Source: a virus. From it: DNA of 64,000 bases. The stretch spans positions 1-64,000 of the IMG/VR virus record IMGVR_UViG_3300020171_000018; one strand, given 5' to 3'. Each line of letters opens with the position of its first letter. The first letter of the stretch is position 1. Under the pieces are notes generated by a model. That model did not search any database and was not told where the DNA came from. It was given only the letters and a program-made list of their open reading frames with translations. Both the position numbers and the translations under genes were made by a program. Positions 63,918-64,000 of this stretch are shown one piece after another.

Positions 63918-64000
63918 GTGACAGCCATAGGCAAGCCCCGCCGAACCATAATCGTCACTCCGGCCAGATCCCCTATTCCACCCAGACCTGATCCCAGCCC
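63918..64000 (+). CDS. Start of a plus-strand gene (partial)
   Basis: GTG 63918 behind AAGGGGGGTGTTTG; open to the window end. Product MTAIGKPRRTIIVTPARSPI and more prolines. Basic, Pro-rich N-terminus; function not determinable. Confidence 0.5.
   Translation, partial: MTAIGKPRRTIIVTPARSPIPPRPDPS

Noticed and set aside
1-64000. Search for terminase, portal, major capsid and tRNA genes
   Set aside because: None could be recognised; the window probably does not cover the whole genome, or these proteins are too diverged to see by eye.

Overview
The window looks like a large part of the genome of a tailed double-stranded DNA phage (Caudoviricetes-like), probably temperate, and not a bacterial chromosome. 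Genes are tightly packed, often with ATGA or GTGA overlaps. Many encode small zinc-ribbon proteins. A phage-type PolA, a Sak4-like recombinase, an integrase, three DNA methyltransferases and several fibre proteins are present. Shine-Dalgarno sites, sigma70-type promoters and a lipobox show a bacterial host. The host cannot be named from the sequence. No terminase, portal, major capsid protein, endolysin or tRNA gene was recognised, so part of the genome lies outside the window.

Layout: (1) 1-9659, plus strand: appendage genes (LamG-fold, right-handed beta-helix and two type I dockerin proteins), an HExxH membrane protein and a holin-like protein. (2) 9787-22971, minus strand: small genes plus a C5 DNA methyltransferase overprinted by a second long reading frame, a tyrosine integrase, a protein with a RAMP-like glycine loop, a sigma region-4 protein and a nucleoside deoxyribosyltransferase. 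It includes about 1 kb of pyrimidine-rich degenerate repeats. (3) A divergent promoter pair near 23.05-23.13 kb. (4) 23169-27728, plus strand: an accessory cluster of plasmid/phage-type small genes (DUF3560, DUF6573), ending in a one-gene cassette bounded by perfect 25-bp inverted repeats. (5) 27927-45456, minus strand: a presumed virion module with two long fibre proteins and several proteins punctuated by Arg/Lys/Gly-Asn-Pro motifs. Some of these carry enzyme-like domains (RelA/SpoT, DNA sliding clamp, metzincin-type HExxHxxGxxH). (6) 45530-60784, minus strand: replication, recombination and nucleotide metabolism, with dCTP deaminase/dUTPase, a UDG-PolA fusion, an N4/N6 methyltransferase holding a nested HNH endonuclease, an ERCC4-type nuclease, Sak4-like ATPase, Cas4-like nuclease and XPD/DinG-type helicase. 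(7) 61066-63852, minus strand: small zinc proteins, a lipoprotein, and a roughly 530-base gene-free stretch full of inverted repeats that may be a large structured RNA. (8) A divergent promoter region and the start of a plus-strand gene at the right edge.

The genes suggest a self-sufficient replication and repair set working with host RNA polymerase, whose promoter choice may be adjusted by the phage sigma-like protein, and a separately transcribed virion set. The least usual features are the Asn-Pro-punctuated module with enzyme domains, the two cases of overlapping or nested genes in methyltransferases, the probable large RNA, and the inverted-repeat cassette.
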